From: Heliocidaris tuberculata | Lineage: Eukaryota; Echinodermata; Echinoidea; Camarodonta; Echinometridae | Reading direction: 5' to 3' | Length of the DNA: 64,000 bases | Assembly (NCBI GenBank): GCA_025618425.1 | Contig: CM046836.1 | Location: forward strand, 18,618,743 to 18,682,742 | Shown: piece by piece, positions 59,714 through 64,000 of the stretch | Layout: every line of letters begins with the position of its first letter | How positions within the stretch are numbered: position 1 is the first letter of the stretch | Notes under the pieces: generated by a model | Told to the model about the DNA's origin: nothing | The model's database searches: none | Seen by the model: only the letters and a program-made list of their open reading frames with translations | Position numbers and translations under genes: made by a program

Positions 59714-59756
59714 GACTACTATTTAGGGTAATAAATTTCGAATTGGAATATTTGTA

Positions 59757-59813
<57 letters not shown>

Positions 59814-59892
59814 TACAATATATATAGACTACTATTTAGGGTAATAAATTTCGAATTGGAATATTTGTATATATATATATATATATATATAT
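59714..59892. repeat. Duplicated unit with (AT)n tracts
   Basis: ACTACTATTTAGGGTAATAA followed by ATTTCGAATTGGAATATTTG and (AT)n occurs twice, starting at about 59,715 and 59,827. Each copy ends in its own AT microsatellite. A local tandem duplication of about 112 bp. Confidence 0.85.
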
Positions 59893-59894
59893 GC

Positions 59895-60045
59895 GAAGAT
59901 ACCCAACTTTAACATTTCGACGGCGTCTCGGTAAATTGTATAGTGTGAGGATTGATGAGACAGGAGACAAGGACGTAGCTGAACTTCAACTTTATTAGAT
60001 CAAGCTTTCGGCCTTCCAGGCCTTCTTCAGGTTCTGAAGATGATG
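59895..60045 (-). mobile_element. Possible Penelope-like element 3' end
   Basis: On the minus strand the order is ACCTGAAGAAGGCCTGGAAG, GCCGAAAGCTTGATCTAATA, AAGTTGAAGTTCAGC. The phrase 'CTGAAGAAGGCC-GGCCGAAAGCTTG-AATAAA' recurs at 3' ends of Penelope-type and related retroelements (recalled). Family assignment is tentative. Confidence 0.35.
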
Positions 60046-60489
60046 ATACAAACATATAGCATATACTTCAATATACACACATATCATTGTGTGTTTTTAT
60101 ATTCCATTTAAATAACAAAATCTACATTTGCATATTGATATTAGTATATACCTTCATGGCTACAGTTTATTGCAAATAACTTAATGAATGTATAAGAAGA
60201 ACATACTGTAGTTTAGAAATATTGTACAGAAATCTAATGTAAAAGACCGCTTACCGAAAGTGAAGTTTCGTTGAGGGTGACTATAATGTATGTGTGTGGT
60301 GTGTAAAATTTGTGCGGTCAAGTGCGAATAGATTCCTGACCTATATATATATATATATATATATAAATATCGCATGTATATACTGATAGTAGTAACAAAT
60401 GGTTACCCGTGTGCATGGGGTTTACGAAAGAGTATTCCTTATATATAGAGCCGCGTAGGCCCCTTTTATAAGCTATATCCAATCCAGAA

Positions 60490-60611
60490 CAGGTGTGCGT
60501 GTGTGTGTGTGTGTGTGTGTAAATTGCTTACAACTGGTAACATCATGAATATGGTCAGAAAAAACAAATGTACACTGTTATGAAAATGGAAACATATCAA
60601 AAAGACTTCAT

Positions 60612-60647
<36 letters not shown>

Positions 60648-60676
60648 GGGGTTTTTTTTTTTTTTTTTTTTTTTTT
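60490..60676. repeat. (GT)n, (TCA)n and GGGG-T(26) microsatellites
   Basis: TG repeat at about 60490-60519, TCA repeat at 60612-60646, then GGGG and a 26-base T run. The Ser-rich and Phe-rich open frame across them is an artefact. Confidence 0.9.
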
Positions 60677-60914
60677 GCATGAATGAAAACACATGCAGGC
60701 AATGGACTATAGTTACAGGTTATAAAATTTATATACTTTTAAGCTTCAAATTATTGTGACCAAAATCATTCAGCAAATGATGAAATGACACACGATATTT
60801 TTATTTAACTGCATTTTTATACCTTTCTTATATTTACATGAAATTGGTTACAATGGCAGTCCTTCTTCCGCAGATGATTTTATATTCGATAAATTACAAT
60901 AATTTGACAATTAT

Positions 60915-61072
60915 CTATCATTTCGTGTTTGTTTTTGAAAAGTTATTGTTACATATACTTGTTTATTTATGATTCATTTAAAAAAAGTACTTTTGTATTT
61001 GATTTTATATATGTTACCGAAAAATGTTGTACCTATATGAATGCAGAAGAAAATAAATCAAATCAAATCAAA
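60915..61072 (+). mobile_element. LINE 3' tail
   Basis: Ends in GCAGAAGAAAATAAATCAAA then TCAAATCAAA, the microsatellite-like tail of CR1-type LINEs. No coding segment retained. Confidence 0.45.
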
Positions 61073-61359
61073 TATGTCAACTTGTTTTGCAAAAACATTT
61101 TCGAAGAAGTTTACGTAACTCATAATTATAATAACTGGTAATAAGTGGAATGAAAATGATGAAATTGAATTATTCACTTGCTCATTCCTATTAAGATTGA
61201 TTATATTTCCATAATTTCGTTAATGCACCGAGTAAGACATACCATGAAATGGTTGATGGGGTGGTTGATAAGTGTAGGCGGTTAAAAAAAAAGTGTGCAG
61301 TCTTATTCCTGCGCTTTGATTGGGCGTTCAATAACGTCGCCGGATATGAGCCTTGGTTG

Positions 61360-61485
61360 TACAAACAGTCGTCACCCGCCTCAAGATCGATTCGATGACC
61401 TCCTTGCTGACATACCATCAACCATCGTCGACAGGATAGACGAAATTCTACCCCGTCTGACGAAAGGAAATCAAATGTTCATATA
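61360..61485 (+). other. Orphan open segment, possible terminal exon
   Basis: An AG at 61366 precedes RHPPQDRFDDLLADIPSTIV, DRIDEILPRLTKGNQMFI and a TAA at 61483-61485. It is GC-richer than its surroundings and helical, with acidic pairs. No partner exon in matching phase was found and the family is unknown. Confidence 0.2.
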
Positions 61486-62004
61486 ACGGTGTCGGTGGAT
61501 AGATTGGGAAATAGAGATGGGTCTGGAAAATAAGCTCGAGGAAAAAAGTGCTCTCGATGTTCCTTGCGGATATTCTCTCAGGGACGTTGCGTCGGTTTTA
61601 GGGTGCAATGGGAACAGCAGTTGTGTGAATGATGCATCCCCCCCCCCCCCCCATGTGTAAAAAAACACAAAAACTTACGGATACCTCACCGAGTACATCA
61701 TCCATAAAATAACACATGATTTTTCACGATACATGCATGAGCGCCGATTAAAAAAAAAGAGATTATCTCCAAAAGCCTATATTTAGGGCTACCTCTAAAG
61801 CCATCTTCATTGTCACATGTTACCTCTCTACCTCTTACTGCTCTTCTTGCGCCTTTTTTGGCATTTATATTTAAAGACATATCCTTTAGCATAAATACCC
61901 CTTGCACCCCCGCAGGCCCATTTCTGTTTTTTACCGCCCACGTTCGAAGGGTGTATCTTTTTTTTCCTTTTCTAGCGTCCTATAGGCTTATGACGGTTAC
62001 ATCT

Positions 62005-62435
62005 TGTTTTTCCGAAGGTTCATAATTCCGAAGATTCGTTACTCCGGAAGTTCGTTTAAATACTCCGAAGGTTCTTTATTCCGAATTTTCGTAATTCCGA
62101 ATATGAAAATAGAAAGAAAAGGGTTCATAATTCCGAAAATGGAATAGGGTTCATTATTCCGAAAATGTAATAGAACCTATAATTTTTAGCAATTACGTAC
62201 CTTCGGAATAATGAACCCTCTTTAATTTTCGGAATTATGAACATTCGTATACACGAGTCTTCGGAATAACGAACCTTCGGAATCATGAACCTTCGGAATC
62301 AGGAGTAATAACAAAAAATAATGTTCGGAATTATGAACCCTTTTTCATTTTCGGAATTATGAACGCCCAGGTAAAGGAAATTTGTGTTTCAGAATTATGA
62401 ACCTTCGAAAATCGAACCTTCGGAAAAATGAGTGT
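62005..62435. repeat. CCGAAGGTTC foldback repeat, copy 2
   Basis: About 430 bp of TTCCGAAGGTTCATAATTCC in the forward half switching to CGGAATTATGAACCTTCGG in the reverse half, so the element folds on itself. Followed by poly-C (62439-62466). Confidence 0.75.
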
Positions 62436-62924
62436 CTCCCCCCCCCCCACCCCCCCCCCCCCCCCCTCTTATGACGTAGGCGTTTGTTCCATGCTAATCA
62501 CATCTATGTATGAGTTCTGGTATTGGTTTCCCACTTTCTCCTGCAGTTCTCTAGTGAGATGCGTGATTCTTTATCCTTTCATTTCGCTTCCTATCTCTCT
62601 TTCTTTTATGGACGATTCTTTAGCAAAATCATATTCATGTTAATCTCTTCTTATACAAGAAGCACCCCACGTGAGAGGGCAAAAACACGGTTGAAAAAAC
62701 CACTGGCCAAGCCTATACGGAGCTGATCGTTTCAGATATTATAATAATTGATGATAATCAATTCTAGTGTAGCGAATATCACATATTTAGCAATGTCTAT
62801 ATGCCGTTCTTGTTTTGGATTATCATACAAGCTCTAGCCTAGCTGCCCTATAAGGCGCTGAAACATTTAAGGAACTTCTTCCGATTATTTATGTATCAAA
62901 ATGCAGATTAATGTCATTTCAAAG

Positions 62925-63020
62925 GACTTGGAAGGCTGTGGCAGGGACTCAAGAATCTCCATACCTTGTTGTTATTGACAGTCCGGTGTCCTATCCACTA
63001 GGGGCTCACCCCTGGATCCC
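62925..63020 (-). repeat. tRNA-SINE relic
   Basis: On the minus strand CCTAGTGGATAGGACACCGG (A-box region) and TTGAGTCCCTGCCAC (degenerate B-box end) have tRNA-like spacing. Decayed fragment. Confidence 0.4.
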
Positions 63021-63532
63021 ATGCAGAATCTCCGAATCGTAACTTTGTTACCGTGGAATTGCTTTTTGTCATGCTTGTGACAAGCTGTAATCTAAATGCA
63101 AATTGGGTTCATTAAATTGCCATGGAAGCACAAATTCGTCATGATCGTGCTTTGGCTAACGTTGTATATAGTTGTATATAGTCACCAACAGGAGACAAAT
63201 AGTACATAAGAAATATTCTACTGTATAATATAACAGTCACACCAACAAGGCCCACGCCAGACCGACAAAAGACCGAACAAAAAATTTCATTGCCACCAAT
63301 GGCCAAGAGTCGGTGGGTGAGGAGTCGGTGTGGGTGAGGAGTCGGTGTGGGTGCGGTTTGACGGTGTGGCTGTGGTATAAAACACGCGAGCTCATCGAGT
63401 ACAACGGTAACTATATATACGCACGTTTTGAATAATGCCATGTTAAACTTCGAGAACATTTGCGACTGATGCCCTTTTGATATCACATAAAATGGGCGCC
63501 CGTTGCCCGCCAAATGTTTCATCATGCAGAGT

Positions 63533-63725
63533 AAAGGGCTAGTCACATTTGTCCGATAACGATAACGAGATTTTTCAATTAAAGGTAAACCCTACTGTAC
63601 GGTGAGTTATCGTGAGTATGCTTTGTCTGTTGCTATAGTCAGATAGTACAGCGGTGCTAGGGTGTACCTTTAATGAAAAGTCTCGTTATCATTATCGGAC
63701 AAAACTTCAATGTGACCAGCCTTTT
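63533..63725. repeat. Foldback MITE with GTCCGATAACGATAACGAGA arms
   Basis: 193 bp. The left end AAAGGGCTAGTCACATTTG pairs with CAATGTGACCAGCCTTTT, and TTGTCCGATAACGATAACGA with TCGTTATCATTATCGGACAA. No coding capacity. Confidence 0.75.
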
Positions 63726-64000
63726 AATCTGAAGTATCGGATCACCGGGTGTTCGCTCAACATAAACATGTTTACACATGACTTTTCTGAATCCACGCGG
63801 AATACATGAAAAGGGTTTTACAGCAGACGGCTATAAGCGAGCTTTGAAGGCACTTTTATGAAAAAAATCCGCGATATCCCAAATTAGGATTGTTTATAAA
63901 TGAACAAAATCTACGATATCAAAATCAAGGGGTGATTTGCGGAAGCATATCTCACGACCCTATACGTGAAACGCCCAACGAAGTTTGTTTTTTGTTGTTT

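Larger units (their letters stand above)
56299..64000. other. Right flank: repeat-bearing spacer
   Basis: No convincing coding exon. It holds an (AAT)n tract (56310-56440), two CCGAAGGTTC foldback repeats, an X-box motif, a TTAA element, AT/TG/TCA microsatellites, a possible Penelope-type 3' end, a LINE tail (60915-61072), a SINE relic (62925-63020) and a MITE at 63533. If the gene starting at 43115 continues rightward this would be its first intron. Confidence 0.5.

Noticed and set aside
63139..63546. 135-residue minus-strand frame
   Set aside because: Its Pro/His-rich part is a GTCGGTGTGGGTGAGGA-type minisatellite and part lies in a MITE.
1..64000. CRISPR array, prokaryotic operon, phage or plasmid features
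   Set aside because: Nothing of this kind is present; introns, SINEs and LINE tails show eukaryotic nuclear DNA.

Overview
This is a eukaryotic (metazoan) window. It has long introns with GT-AG boundaries, no operons, AT-rich spacer and many small transposable elements. The clearest gene is an unconventional myosin of class XV. Together with tRNA-derived SINEs, several TTAA-bounded foldback elements, LINE 3' tails and very frequent ACATGTA motifs, this suggests a marine invertebrate deuterostome, most likely an echinoderm such as a sea urchin. That placement is an inference and no species is claimed.

Layout. (1) About 1-34,200, minus strand: 29 exons of the myosin XV gene, from the initiator exon at 34,064-34,198 down to an exon at 1,214-1,276. 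The gene continues past the left edge. I joined the exons by hand. All reading-frame phases agree across 4,144 coding bases (about 1,381 codons), covering an SH3-like N-terminal subdomain, the whole motor (P-loop, switch I, switch II), three IQ motifs, a charged helix, a proline stretch, the first MyTH4 domain, the class-XV segment after it, and a proline-rich linker. The second MyTH4, SH3 and FERM domains expected of class XV would lie outside the window. (2) About 34,200-42,800: repeat-rich intergenic DNA between the myosin and a divergent gene. (3) About 42,780-43,234, plus strand: the likely 5' end of an unrecognised gene, with one 40-codon first coding exon. (4) 43,235-45,944: a LINE remnant and a hAT-like element. 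(5) 45,945-56,298: a roughly 10.35 kb unit with matching terminal sequences (TACACTCTAAAAA), inserted in a CTA microsatellite. Its ends are packed with palindromic AACCAAC/GTTGGTT motifs and it encloses a minus-strand multi-exon gene related to SAM-domain (SAMD3-like) proteins. That gene is damaged by a 23-bp tandem duplication and apparently by loss of a SAM-encoding exon. (6) 56,299-64,000: spacer with foldback elements, a TTAA element, an RFX-type X-box and microsatellites.

The most interesting items are the 10.35 kb unit with palindrome-array ends and an internal SAM-domain gene, the decayed tandem copies of one myosin exon, the very short N terminus of this myosin XV, its added charged helix after the IQ motifs, and the co-occurrence of at least three TTAA-bounded non-autonomous families.
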